Shown: one piece after another, positions 15,090-22,908 of the stretch
How positions within the stretch are numbered: position 1 is the first letter of the stretch
Layout: every line of letters begins with the position of its first letter
Origin: Flaviflexus massiliensis
GTDB lineage: Bacteria > Actinomycetota > Actinomycetes > Actinomycetales > Actinomycetaceae
Direction: 5' to 3'
Length of the DNA stretch: 64,000 nucleotides
Assembly: GCF_001375495.1 (NCBI RefSeq)
Contig: NZ_LN831058.1
Span: 826,768-890,767, forward strand
Notes under the pieces: generated by a model
The model's database searches: none
Told to the model about the DNA's origin: nothing
The model's input: only the letters and a program-made list of their open reading frames with translations
Translations under genes and position numbers: made by a program

Positions 15090-16691
15090 ATGGCTGAGTT
15101 CCTGACAGATGACGAGGCCGCTATCCTCGACGGGCTGCGGGCGAAGATCGCTAGGTTTGAGGGTAGGAATAGGCTCCGCCGGAACTATTTCGAAGGTGAA
15201 GAGCTGCTCGTGAATCTGGGTTTCTCTATTCCTGAGGGGATGGAGTCTTTCCAGTCGGTGCTGGGGTGGCCCAGGAAAGCGGTTTCGGTGTTCGCGTCGC
15301 GGTTGCAGCCTGCGGGGTTCACGTCGGGGCGTGCCGAGGATGGTCTTGTCGAGGACATTGAGGACATGCTCGCGGGGTCGATGTTCGAGATGCTGGAGCG
15401 TCTCGCGATCGAAGCGGCCTGCCGCTATGGTGTGAGCTTTGTGTTCACGACGCGTGGGGACACGTCGATTGGTGAACCTGAGATTGTTGCTTCTGTCCGG
15501 TCGGCTCGGACCGCAACTGTAGACATGGATTTCCGGACGTGGAGGGTGAAGTCCGCCCTCGAAGTGACCGGGCCGCGCTCCTATAACCTTTATCTGCCTT
15601 ATGAGGTTCTGATGATTGAGCGTAAGGGCGGGCGGTGGATTAAGGAGACCATTCCGACCGGGACGCCGCTTGTGCAGTGCGCTCCTTATGTTCAGGGTGC
15701 GATTATCGGCAAGGAGCTCGGGCAGTCGCGGATCACGCGGCCGCTGATGAAGTTTACTGACGCCGGTGTGCGCACGCTCCTCCGTCAGGAAGTGTCTGCC
15801 GAGTTCTATTCGGCGCCCCGTCAGGCACTGTTGGGTGCGGACGATTCCATGTTCATGGACGAGAATGGGCGGGTTCGTCCGGGCTGGCTCTCCATCTTGG
15901 GTGGCATTTGGGGTATCCCGGATGCGCTCGGTGAGGATGATGAGCCGGATCCGGATCTGCGGCCTGAGTTTAAGAATTTCCCGCAAATGTCGATGCAGCC
16001 GTTCTCGGATCAGTTCCGGATGATTGCTCAGCAGGTGTCGGGCGAAACATCTATTCCGCCCAGTTATTTGGGTGTGGTTGCTGATTCTAATCCGACGTCG
16101 GCGCAGGCGATTTTCGCGAACGAGATTGACCTGATTAACGAGGTGAAGTCGCAGTGGCCGTCGTTCAATCTTGGGCGGTTGCAGTTGGCGAAGAACGTGT
16201 TCCATTTGTGGAACCAGGGTCGGGTGTCGGATGTTGAGTCGTTGGCTTTGGGCCGGTTGAAGTCGCGTTGGGTTGATCCTCGCACCAGGTCAGTGCAGGA
16301 ACAGTCACAGTTCGTGGCGCAACAGGTTTCGAGCGGGAACTTCCAGCCCGGATCGGAGACGACTCTTCGTCAGCTCCCGATCGATCCCGATGACATCGAG
16401 CTGTTCGCATCTGAGGCGCGCCGCGGCTCTGGCCTGTCGATCCTGTCCGAGATCGCCAACGGCGAGAATGTCGGACCGGCTGAAGGCGCTGGATCAATTC
16501 TTGAGGATCCGGTGAAGGAAGCGAACGCGATGAAGGCGAAACTTGACGCCCTCGGCGTCGGGGTCCGCGCGGGCGCAACCTTTGACTCGTTGAAGCTCCT
16601 TCTTGGGCTCGACGGTGTCGAGAACTCGGGCGCAGTCCCAGTGATGCTGCGGATGCCTGAGAGCGAGGCCGCAGCCTACGAAGGCGGTTGA
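15090..16691 (+). CDS. Portal protein
   Basis: A 533-aa protein of the SPP1/HK97-like portal class by length, position and composition. It has a crown-proximal N-terminal helix region (RNRLRRNYFEGEELLVNLG), a wing with PFSDQFRMIAQQVSGETSIPPSYLGV (the conserved portal motif before the stem), and SAQAIFANEIDLINEVKSQW in the stem/tunnel region. It forms the dodecameric gate through which DNA enters the capsid. A strong GAGGGAGGGG lies upstream of ATG 15090, and the gene overlaps the MuF-like gene by 4 nt. Confidence 0.92.
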   Translation: MAEFLTDDEAAILDGLRAKIARFEGRNRLRRNYFEGEELLVNLGFSIPEGMESFQSVLGWPRKAVSVFASRLQPAGFTSGRAEDGLVEDIEDMLAGSMFEMLERLAIEAACRYGVSFVFTTRGDTSIGEPEIVASVRSARTATVDMDFRTWRVKSALEVTGPRSYNLYLPYEVLMIERKGGRWIKETIPTGTPLVQCAPYVQGAIIGKELGQSRITRPLMKFTDAGVRTLLRQEVSAEFYSAPRQALLGADDSMFMDENGRVRPGWLSILGGIWGIPDALGEDDEPDPDLRPEFKNFPQMSMQPFSDQFRMIAQQVSGETSIPPSYLGVVADSNPTSAQAIFANEIDLINEVKSQWPSFNLGRLQLAKNVFHLWNQGRVSDVESLALGRLKSRWVDPRTRSVQEQSQFVAQQVSSGNFQPGSETTLRQLPIDPDDIELFASEARRGSGLSILSEIANGENVGPAEGAGSILEDPVKEANAMKAKLDALGVGVRAGATFDSLKLLLGLDGVENSGAVPVMLRMPESEAAAYEGG

Positions 16692-17440
16692 CCGTGAGTG
16701 AGGTGACGCAGGCCCAGCTCTGGCAGGTCCGACGATTGGACGAGGCGTTAAAGGTCGCGATCCGTCGTGACCTTCAAACAGTCTGGGCCTCTGTTTCCGG
16801 GAGGTCGCCGGACACGATCAAAGCCGTCCTCGTGGAAGCGGTGCCAGACATTATCAACAAGTACGGGTCGATGTCGGCGTCGATCGCGGCGGAGTGGTTT
16901 GAGGAGCTCATCGGCGAGGCCGCATTCATCCCAGACCTCTACAGCCCCGACGCCTACATAGCGTCGACCAGGTGGGCAATCAGTCCGCTCTACCGCGAGC
17001 AGGACTCCCCCGCTGAGGCGTTCTCACATCTCGTAGTCGCCTCCGAGCGGCACATGAAGAACTATGGTCGTCGCGTCCTGGACGAATCGGTGAGCCGCAC
17101 TCCGGGCGTTTTCTATGCGCGGGTGCCGTCCGGGCCGACGACATGCGAGTTCTGTCTCGTGATGGCATCACGCGGCCCGGTCTACACGAACCGGACGACA
17201 GCGAAATACCGTGCTCGTGACGGCGGCAAGTACCACGATTCGTGCGATTGCCAGGCGGTGCCGATGCGTGGACGGTGGATCGGCGACCCCCAACATCCGC
17301 GTGGATACCGCTGGGAAGGCGATCAGGTCGCAGGCTACCGGTTCGACGACCTTTACGAACAGAACTACAAGCCGTTCCACCAATCAGGCGACCAGGTGGA
17401 GCAGGTCGCGGCACGGATGAGAGCCGCCCGCAAGGCCTGA
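16688..17440 (+). CDS. MuF-like minor capsid protein
   Basis: A 250-aa protein overlapping the portal stop (TTGA). The N-terminal 130 residues are helical. The C-terminal domain carries the MuF/capsid minor-protein Cys/His pattern TCEFCLVMASRGPVY (near residue 151) and HDSCDCQAVP (near 183), which probably binds zinc. Proteins of this class are injected with or attached to the portal and are needed for infectious heads. GTG 16694 is an alternative start giving two residues fewer. Confidence 0.82.
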   Translation: MTVSEVTQAQLWQVRRLDEALKVAIRRDLQTVWASVSGRSPDTIKAVLVEAVPDIINKYGSMSASIAAEWFEELIGEAAFIPDLYSPDAYIASTRWAISPLYREQDSPAEAFSHLVVASERHMKNYGRRVLDESVSRTPGVFYARVPSGPTTCEFCLVMASRGPVYTNRTTAKYRARDGGKYHDSCDCQAVPMRGRWIGDPQHPRGYRWEGDQVAGYRFDDLYEQNYKPFHQSGDQVEQVAARMRAARKA

Positions 17441-17538
17441 CCGGACCAACAAGTTTCACCCCTTGCCGTTATTGGTGTTGGGGGTGTTTGACGTGTCTCC
17501 GCACGGAGACCAGCCCGCACGGGATGAAAGGAAACACC

Positions 17539-18057
17539 ATGACAGAAAGCACAGCAACCCTGACTGAGGAAACAACGTCGGCGATCAATGAAGCAACGGC
17601 AGCAGGCGCCAACTCCGAGAGCGGAAAGCCCGAGGAGAACACCGTCGAGGCCGGCAACCAGGCCTCGGATCTCGACGCGTGGAAGGCCGCTTCCCGCAAG
17701 TGGGAGGACCGTGCGAAGGCGAACAAGGCGGAACTGGAGCAGGTGACTGCTGACAGGGCGAAGGATCTGGAAAGGATCACGAGCCTTGAAGCTGAACTTT
17801 CTGCGCTCCGCGAGTCTCAGGCGGACATGCTCCGTGAGACGGTGGCCGCTGTGAAGGGGGTTCCCGCGCACCGGATCACTGGTTCGACGCGGGAAGAGCT
17901 CGAAGCGGACGCTGAAAAGTTCCTCGAAGAACTCAAGACTACGCGCCCGCTCGGCTACGTCCCGACTGCGGGAACTGGTGGGGAATCGTCTGTTGCATCT
18001 GTCGTTTCGGGCCGTGAGAGGGCTCGTGAAGCACTTGGCAAAAGCCAGAGTGCCTAA
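17539..18057 (+). CDS. Capsid scaffolding protein
   Basis: A 172-aa acidic protein with a disordered Thr/Glu/Ala-rich N-terminus, then a long coiled coil (WEDRAKANKAELEQVTADRAKDLERITSLEAEL) and a Gly/Ser-rich C-terminus. This build and the position just before the decoration and capsid genes are those of phage scaffold proteins, which line the prohead and are removed before packaging. AAAGGAAACACC precedes ATG 17539. Confidence 0.85.
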   Translation: MTESTATLTEETTSAINEATAAGANSESGKPEENTVEAGNQASDLDAWKAASRKWEDRAKANKAELEQVTADRAKDLERITSLEAELSALRESQADMLRETVAAVKGVPAHRITGSTREELEADAEKFLEELKTTRPLGYVPTAGTGGESSVASVVSGRERAREALGKSQSA

Positions 18058-18094
18058 TTATTCAAATTTTTGTTAGTTTCCTGAGGAGGAAATT

Positions 18095-18436
18095 ATGGCT
18101 CTGGGAGTCACTTCTGAAACCGTGGCGGGCGGGAACCTTTCTTGGCTCGGCTCGCGTCACGGTGTAGCTAATGCGAGGACGGGGACGCTGAAGACGTCCG
18201 CGTTCACTGACAAGCACGTGCCGTCAGGTACGCCCGTGTCGGTCGACACCGACGGGCTCTATGTCCCTTACACGGACGGTGCCCTGACTGGGTTCGTTAT
18301 CAATGACAGCAATGTTGAGGGCGGTGATGAGCCGGTCGCGATCCTCGATCACGGACGAATCCGGGTCGCGAACCTCCCGGTCGAGTTCACTGTCCCTGCG
18401 AACGCTGGCGCGTTCATTTTCGTTGAGGAGGCCTAA
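18095..18436 (+). CDS. Head decoration protein
   Basis: A 113-aa beta-rich protein just upstream of the capsid gene, resembling lambda gpD-like capsid-stabilising proteins (GTLKTSAFTDKHVPSGTPV, GFVINDSNVEGGDEPVAILDHG). Such proteins bind the expanded shell as trimers. A strong GAGGAGGAAATT precedes the ATG; only 3 nt separate it from the capsid gene. Confidence 0.8.
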   Translation: MALGVTSETVAGGNLSWLGSRHGVANARTGTLKTSAFTDKHVPSGTPVSVDTDGLYVPYTDGALTGFVINDSNVEGGDEPVAILDHGRIRVANLPVEFTVPANAGAFIFVEEA

Positions 18437-18439
18437 ACC

Positions 18440-19408
18440 ATGAGACTGTGGACTGACCTTATTAACCCGGCTGACCTGACCGGTTACGCACGCGAAATCG
18501 CCGACACCTACGACGCATCGGCTCTCTCGATTCTCATGCCGACTGCGACTGTGGATGACGTTGTGTTCTCGTGGGATGTGGACACGCTAGAGTCCCTCGT
18601 CGCCGAATACCGTGCGTTCGATGCGGAGACGTCGATCGGTGACGGTGGGGCGATGGAGCGGAAGACCGCTGAACTCGCACCCCTCGGCCGCAAAACCAGG
18701 TTCGGCGAGTACGAGCGTCTTCGCCGTCGTAACGCGGGCGTGGATTCATTCCAGGTTGCCGCGGACAAGAAGGCTGAGGCGCTCGCGAAGGGCGTGATCG
18801 ACCGGATCAACCTGCTCCGCGGTGAAGCGCTCGTCAACGGCGGTTACACCATTAATGAGAATGGCTTTAAGCAGACGGTTGATTTCGGTCGCCATGCGGA
18901 TCTGACGGTGACTGCTGCGACCCTGTGGGACGTTGGCGGTGACCCGCTGACCGACATTGCGGCATGGGTTGAGATCTTCGAAACTCATGCTGGGACGACG
19001 CCGACACACATGATCGCTTCGGCGAAGACGGCGCTGGCTCTGCGTCAGACGATCACCCCTGAGGGTGGAGTCCGCACCGCGTCGCTCGCGGACGTGAACG
19101 ACGAGCTGGGTGCGAACGGACTCCCGCAGCTCGCGGTCGTGTCCGGTCGTGTCGCCGGTCAGCGGATCCTCCCTGAGGACAAGCTCGTCATGGGTGTTGC
19201 CGGGATGACCGGTGGCACTATCTTCGGTACGACCGTTGAGGCTGACGATCCCCGCTATGCGCTTGATGGTGGGGAGCTTCCCGGCATCGTCGTGGGCGCT
19301 TACCAGGAGGACGATCCTGCGACCGTGTGGATCAGGTCGGCTGCGATTGGCCTGCCGATTCTGGCGAACCCGTCCATGTCGCTGTCGGCGACGACGGTTT
19401 CGGCCTAG
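18440..19408 (+). CDS. Major capsid protein, gpE-like
   Basis: A 322-aa protein of the major-capsid-protein-E type: N-terminal NPADLTGYAREIADTYD, LPTATVDD-like strand (SILMPTATVDDVVFSWD), a central AKGVIDRINLLRGEAL helix and a C-terminal DDPATVWIRSAAIGLPILANP block that is typical for the domain closing the HK97 fold. It forms the icosahedral shell. It follows the decoration gene in one transcript. Confidence 0.92.
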   Translation: MRLWTDLINPADLTGYAREIADTYDASALSILMPTATVDDVVFSWDVDTLESLVAEYRAFDAETSIGDGGAMERKTAELAPLGRKTRFGEYERLRRRNAGVDSFQVAADKKAEALAKGVIDRINLLRGEALVNGGYTINENGFKQTVDFGRHADLTVTAATLWDVGGDPLTDIAAWVEIFETHAGTTPTHMIASAKTALALRQTITPEGGVRTASLADVNDELGANGLPQLAVVSGRVAGQRILPEDKLVMGVAGMTGGTIFGTTVEADDPRYALDGGELPGIVVGAYQEDDPATVWIRSAAIGLPILANPSMSLSATTVSA

Positions 19409-19481
19409 TGGGCTGGGTGGTGGCTGGTGGCGCGATTGGGTGTCCGCCAGCCACTGCCTGCTGCTTCGAGAGGAGTTTCTT

Positions 19482-19670
19482 ATGGCGAAGATTCGTGGCG
19501 ACCTGAAGGGCGTCGTGATTATCGGGGGTAAAACGTATCGGGCCGGAGACATTGTCCCGGCCGGCGTCACGGTCGGTGACCACGTTGTGGAGGCGGTTAA
19601 AGATGGTAAGGCTTCCAAAGGTTCTGCTCGAACTGCGAAGAAGCCTGCACCTGACCCGGCCGTCGAATAG
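19482..19670 (+). CDS. Small head-tail region protein (62 aa)
   Basis: A short protein with one small beta domain (GVVIIGGKTYRAGDIVPAGV) and a Lys/Ala/Pro tail. Such proteins commonly sit between capsid and connector genes in siphoviruses of actinobacteria; role unknown. GAGAGGAG is a good ribosome site before ATG 19482. Confidence 0.65.
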   Translation: MAKIRGDLKGVVIIGGKTYRAGDIVPAGVTVGDHVVEAVKDGKASKGSARTAKKPAPDPAVE

Positions 19671-19682
19671 GAGGTGCCAGCC

Positions 19683-20114
19683 GTGGAGCCTCTCGCAACA
19701 CCACAGGACATCCGTGATAGGTGGTTCTCGCGGACCACGAAGCTCACGCTGACTGACGAGCAGCTGCGGACCGTGATCGGGGACGTGGAGGATGTCGTCC
19801 TTCAAGAGTTCCCAAACATTCGTGAGGACATTGATGAGGTGACTTTGCCAGCCCGGCGGGTTACTCGTGTTGTCGCCCGGATCGCGATCCGATTCTTGAA
19901 GAACCCGGACGGCTGGAGGCAGATCCAGGCCACAACAGGGTCAATGTCGCAGTCCGGGACGATCGCCGGTGACTATCCTGGCGAAATCTATTTGACGGCA
20001 GCGGACCGTGACGAACTAACTCCGATCATCCCAGACAACGGGCAGGGAGGGCGTGGTCGTGCGTTCACGATCATGCCTCAGGGGAGGCAGCCATGTTCGA
20101 CCCGCTGGGTCTGA
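19683..20114 (+). CDS. Head-tail connector (HK97 gp6-like adaptor)
   Basis: A 143-aa helical protein with an N-terminal TPQDIRDRWFSRTTKLTLTDEQLRTVIGDVEDVV segment that matches adaptor proteins which sit under the portal. The C-terminal part is Gly/Asp-rich. GTG 19683 lies 8 nt after AGGAGG, so it is preferred to GTG 19674. It overlaps the next gene by 22 nt. Confidence 0.75.
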   Translation: MEPLATPQDIRDRWFSRTTKLTLTDEQLRTVIGDVEDVVLQEFPNIREDIDEVTLPARRVTRVVARIAIRFLKNPDGWRQIQATTGSMSQSGTIAGDYPGEIYLTAADRDELTPIIPDNGQGGRGRAFTIMPQGRQPCSTRWV

Positions 20115-20473
20115 TCCCAGATGAATGGAAAACGGATGTGGTTCGTGTCGTAGATGGTGGGCGTGACTCGTCCGGGAACTGGGTTGAAGGCATCACGGTG
20201 ACGGTTTCGGACTGTGTCATAGCTCCGGGGACGACGATCGAGGATGGCCGGTTCTCGGATATCACCACGTCAACGATCCGGCTCTTCGCACCCCTCGACG
20301 AGGCAGCTTATGACCCTCCAGGCGGTGCGGGGTGGTCGTCGGGCGACACGGTGATCACCCCTGAAACGTCGATGATCCCTGGCAGGTGGCAGGTGGACGG
20401 GAAACCAGTCCGCTGGCCCGCTGGCTGGGAGATCAAGCTGTCAGGGGAAGGAGGCCGAAATGGCTCAATATAA
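20093..20473 (+). CDS. Head-closure (stopper) protein
   Basis: A 126-aa beta-rich protein with pattern VVRVVDGGRDSSGNWVEGITVTVSDCVIAPG, followed by TIRLFAPLDEAAYDPPGG and SMIPGRWQVDGKPVRWP. These strands and turns are usual in stopper proteins that close the head after packaging. The gene is embedded in the overlapping connector cassette. Confidence 0.7.
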   Translation: MFDPLGLIPDEWKTDVVRVVDGGRDSSGNWVEGITVTVSDCVIAPGTTIEDGRFSDITTSTIRLFAPLDEAAYDPPGGAGWSSGDTVITPETSMIPGRWQVDGKPVRWPAGWEIKLSGEGGRNGSI

Positions 20474-20759
20474 GCCTGACCATGCCGGCGTGGCTGAGTG
20501 GGCGCAGTCCCAAGAGATGCTCGATCTGCTGATGGAGCGTGCCGAGGATGGGAAACGGGCCGCTGAAGCCGCGTCGGGTCGTTGGCCGGACTACCAGGCG
20601 TCGTTCCAGACGGGGTCGGGTACTGCGCCTGTGGGTCGTCGTCACGAGACACGTGCCGCCGCACTCCTGATCAACACTCACCCGTCTGCGGGCCGTATCG
20701 AGTGGAACCACAACATCATGAACAACGCGGTCGCCGCCATCGAATCTGGCGGTGGCTGA
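20460..20759 (+). CDS. Head-tail joining protein (HK97 gp10-like)
   Basis: A 99-aa protein with a helical N-terminus (MLDLLMERAEDGKRAAEAASGRW) and a beta hairpin, ending SGGG. Its place between stopper and tail terminator and its length fit minor head-tail joining proteins such as gp10/DUF5403-type proteins. It overlaps both neighbours. Confidence 0.65.
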   Translation: MAQYKPDHAGVAEWAQSQEMLDLLMERAEDGKRAAEAASGRWPDYQASFQTGSGTAPVGRRHETRAAALLINTHPSAGRIEWNHNIMNNAVAAIESGGG

Positions 20760-21139
20760 TGGCACGTTTCCCGAACACGGCGAAAGCCGTCATAACCCTC
20801 TTTGAGCCACTGGCCCCCACGGTCCGGTGGCTCACCTCATTAGACCGGCTCCCCATCGTCCACGTCCACGCCCTCTCCAAACCGGGCCAAGTGGAATCGT
20901 GGGAGCGGCAAGACCGGATCAAGGTCGACATTTATGACCGTGACTACGACGACGCCGAAGAGCTTGCCGAACGGCTGCGGGACCAGGTCGCTGGCAGGTC
21001 GCACGGCACCCCGCACGGGTTCCTCGACCACGTGTGGATCGAGGTCGAACCCTATCCCGTCAATTATCCGGTCGAGTCCATTATCCAATTCACTTTCACG
21101 ATCCGCGTGGATGTCCGCGCAACCAACAAAATCACCTAG
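20759..21139 (+). CDS. Tail terminator protein
   Basis: A 126-aa alpha/beta protein with TSLDRLPIVHVHALSKPGQ, a strand DRIKVDIYDRDYDDAEELAERLRDQV and a C-terminal IIQFTFTIRVDVRA strand, the usual pattern of the lambda gpU-like ring that caps the tail tube. ATG 20759 overlaps the previous stop; the tube protein follows 9 nt later. Confidence 0.72.
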   Translation: MARFPNTAKAVITLFEPLAPTVRWLTSLDRLPIVHVHALSKPGQVESWERQDRIKVDIYDRDYDDAEELAERLRDQVAGRSHGTPHGFLDHVWIEVEPYPVNYPVESIIQFTFTIRVDVRATNKIT

Positions 21140-21148
21140 GAGGGTGTC

Positions 21149-21811
21149 ATGTCTCAGACTTTCGCTGAGCTGAAGAATCAGGCGGACGACACGAGTCAGG
21201 TCCGCAAAGTACTCGAAGGGGTAGCGTTCCTCGCCCCCCTCGACGCGCCAATCATCGAGTCGCTGACTGACACGGATGGGAACCTGAAGGAACTTCCGGA
21301 AGGTTACTGGCCCGTCGGTGTTGTGTCGACGGACGGTTATACGTTCGGGTCCGAGACGAACGTGGAGGACGTTGAGGGCTTCGGTTATGGTTCGCCGGTG
21401 CGCAGGGACATTGTTTCTGCGACGAAGTCGGTAACGTTCACGGCCCTCGAATCATTCCGGAAGAACGTCCTCGCGCTCGCCTATTCGATGAATCTGGATG
21501 CGGTGGAGCAGGCTGTGTCGGGTGAGGTCATGTTCGACCGTCCCGTGCTGCCGGAGAAGCAGTTCTACCGCCTGATCGTGATCGGCAAGGACGGTTCCGG
21601 CGCTCACGAGTACTTCCGCGCGAAGCACTACCCGCGCGTCTACTCGACCTCAATTCCTGAGGAGGCGTGGGGGACGGGTCCGGTGCAGTTCGCGATCGAA
21701 CTGTCTGTCGAGCCGGACAAGGAGATCGGTACTGATCTTCGCGAGTTCATCGCCGGGCCTGGCGCGAAGGCTGACGCTTCGGTGCTCGGCTTCGTTCAGA
21801 GCACGCCCTAA
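21149..21811 (+). CDS. Major tail (tube) protein
   Basis: A 220-aa protein with the tail-tube pattern: N-terminal disordered segment, LKELPEGYWPVGVVSTDGYTF, SATKSVTFTALESFRKNVL and a strand-rich C-terminal half ending KADASVLGFVQ. An AGGAGG ribosome site precedes ATG 21149. Its high-expression ribosome site and place after the terminator gene support the call. It is unrelated by eye to the phi13-type tail protein at the right end of the window. Confidence 0.88.
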   Translation: MSQTFAELKNQADDTSQVRKVLEGVAFLAPLDAPIIESLTDTDGNLKELPEGYWPVGVVSTDGYTFGSETNVEDVEGFGYGSPVRRDIVSATKSVTFTALESFRKNVLALAYSMNLDAVEQAVSGEVMFDRPVLPEKQFYRLIVIGKDGSGAHEYFRAKHYPRVYSTSIPEEAWGTGPVQFAIELSVEPDKEIGTDLREFIAGPGAKADASVLGFVQSTP

Positions 21812-21906
21812 ACAGACCGGTGTGGCGCGGGGCTTCCTTTCCTTTCGACCGCGCCACACCTCCACCCCACGCAAAGGAGAACCCTGTCTTGAGAGAAGGA
21901 AAAACA

Positions 21907-22062
21907 ATGGTTGAGAAGAAGTTCCGACTGCAGAAGGGTGACCACATCGTCACCACGTCCCTCGCATCGGAAGCAGTGCGGCTGCGGGCCGCAGGCTACA
22001 AGGACGTGCGCAAGCCCGGCCCGAAACCGGCCGACACAAAACCCGCTGATACCAAGAAGTAA
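21907..22062 (+). CDS. Small tail-region protein (51 aa)
   Basis: ATG 21907 follows GAAGGAAAA. The product has a short beta-type domain (FRLQKGDHIVTTSLASEAVRL) and a Lys/Pro/Asp-repeat tail (PADTKPADTKK). Found between tube and chaperone genes; role unknown. Confidence 0.6.
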   Translation: MVEKKFRLQKGDHIVTTSLASEAVRLRAAGYKDVRKPGPKPADTKPADTKK

Positions 22063-22089
22063 CAGAACACGAATCGAAAGGAAACGTTG

Positions 22090-22440
22090 ATGTCTGACCA
22101 GGTTAAGATCACGGAGACCCTCGCGAAGCTCGACAAAGAGATCACGGGCGGGGAACCCTATGTTCTCGGCGTGCCGGGGAATAAGCGGCTGACGTTCGAG
22201 GACTTCACATCCTGGAGCGGGGAGCGGGCACAGGTCGCGGAAGATCTCATTAACATCGCGACCGGCGTGACCGATGCACCGATGGATGAGTTCGCGCGGA
22301 AGTGGCTCACAGCGAAGGACTTCGAGACGTGGAAGGGACTGGGGCTGTCGTTCCGGCAGAAGGCGACGATCCTGAAGCAGGCCAGTGAGCATGTGCTGAA
22401 GGACATGAGCCCGGGGGAATCCGCCGCCTCGTCCAGCTGA
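22090..22440 (+). CDS. Tail assembly chaperone, unshifted product (gpG-like)
   Basis: A 116-aa helical protein (TFEDFTSWSGERAQVAEDLINIATGVTDAP, QKATILKQASEHVLKDM). Just before its stop lies the heptamer CCCGGGG (22410-22416) in the right phase for a -1 shift (C CCG GGG), and the -1 frame continues into a long Glu/Arg-rich extension up to 22871. This is the G/GT arrangement of most siphovirus tail chaperones, which hold the tape measure during tail assembly. AAAGGAAACGTTG precedes ATG 22090. Confidence 0.88.
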   Translation: MSDQVKITETLAKLDKEITGGEPYVLGVPGNKRLTFEDFTSWSGERAQVAEDLINIATGVTDAPMDEFARKWLTAKDFETWKGLGLSFRQKATILKQASEHVLKDMSPGESAASSS

Positions 22441-22871
22441 TCCAGCGGTACGAGGCAGAAATACGGGCCGACCTAGCCGAGGTTTATCGCCTCGATTTGG
22501 CGGCCCTCATTCATGCCCGCCGCTTCCGGCACACCCTCGATCTGATCGATCAGCTGCCGAAAACGTCCCGGCTGAAAGTCGCGATCGTGAACGACGACGA
22601 ACTGTTCGAGGACATCCCCCTCCCCGAGGAGGGGGAGCTGGAAGACACGGGCCCGGACTTGGCCGAGTGGGACATGACCGTGGAGATGCTCGCCAGTGTT
22701 TATGACGCGTTGAATACGTTGATTGCGGTCACGATCCAAGTCAACTCCGAGAAGAAGCGTCCGTTCCCGAAGCCTTTGCCGCGTCCGCAGACGGCGATTG
22801 ACAGGGCTAGGGAGCGACGTCGGAAGGCTGCGCAGGAGGAGATCCTCTCGATCTTCGCGCCCGGCAGATAG
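22090..22871 (+). CDS. Tail assembly chaperone, -1 frameshift fusion (gpGT-like)
   Basis: If ribosomes slip back one base at CCCGGGG (22410-22416), the product continues GIRRLVQLIQRYEAEIRADL and ends at 22871, about 260 residues. The extension has no usable start of its own at the beginning (the first in-frame ATG is 22512), while the coding pattern starts at the slip site, which supports frameshifting over a separate gene. The shifted part carries the tape-measure-binding region in known systems. Confidence 0.85.
22410..22416 (+). promoter_or_regulatory. Programmed -1 frameshift heptamer
   Basis: CCCGGGG read as C CCG GGG has the canonical X XXY YYZ form, so both tRNAs can re-pair one base back (CCC, GGG). 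It sits 24 nt before the zero-frame stop of the chaperone gene. GC-rich sequence follows and may form a stimulating structure. Confidence 0.8.
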
Positions 22872-22908
22872 AACGCATCATTTTTGAATAGAGGGGACGG
22901 TCCAGGCT

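Noticed and set aside
14907-16205. 432-codon minus-strand open frame opposite the portal gene
   Set aside because: Arg/His/Pro-rich composition and complete overlap with the portal gene; a shadow frame.
18746-19747. 333-codon minus-strand open frame opposite the capsid gene
   Set aside because: Shadow of the capsid gene with no ribosome site or motif.
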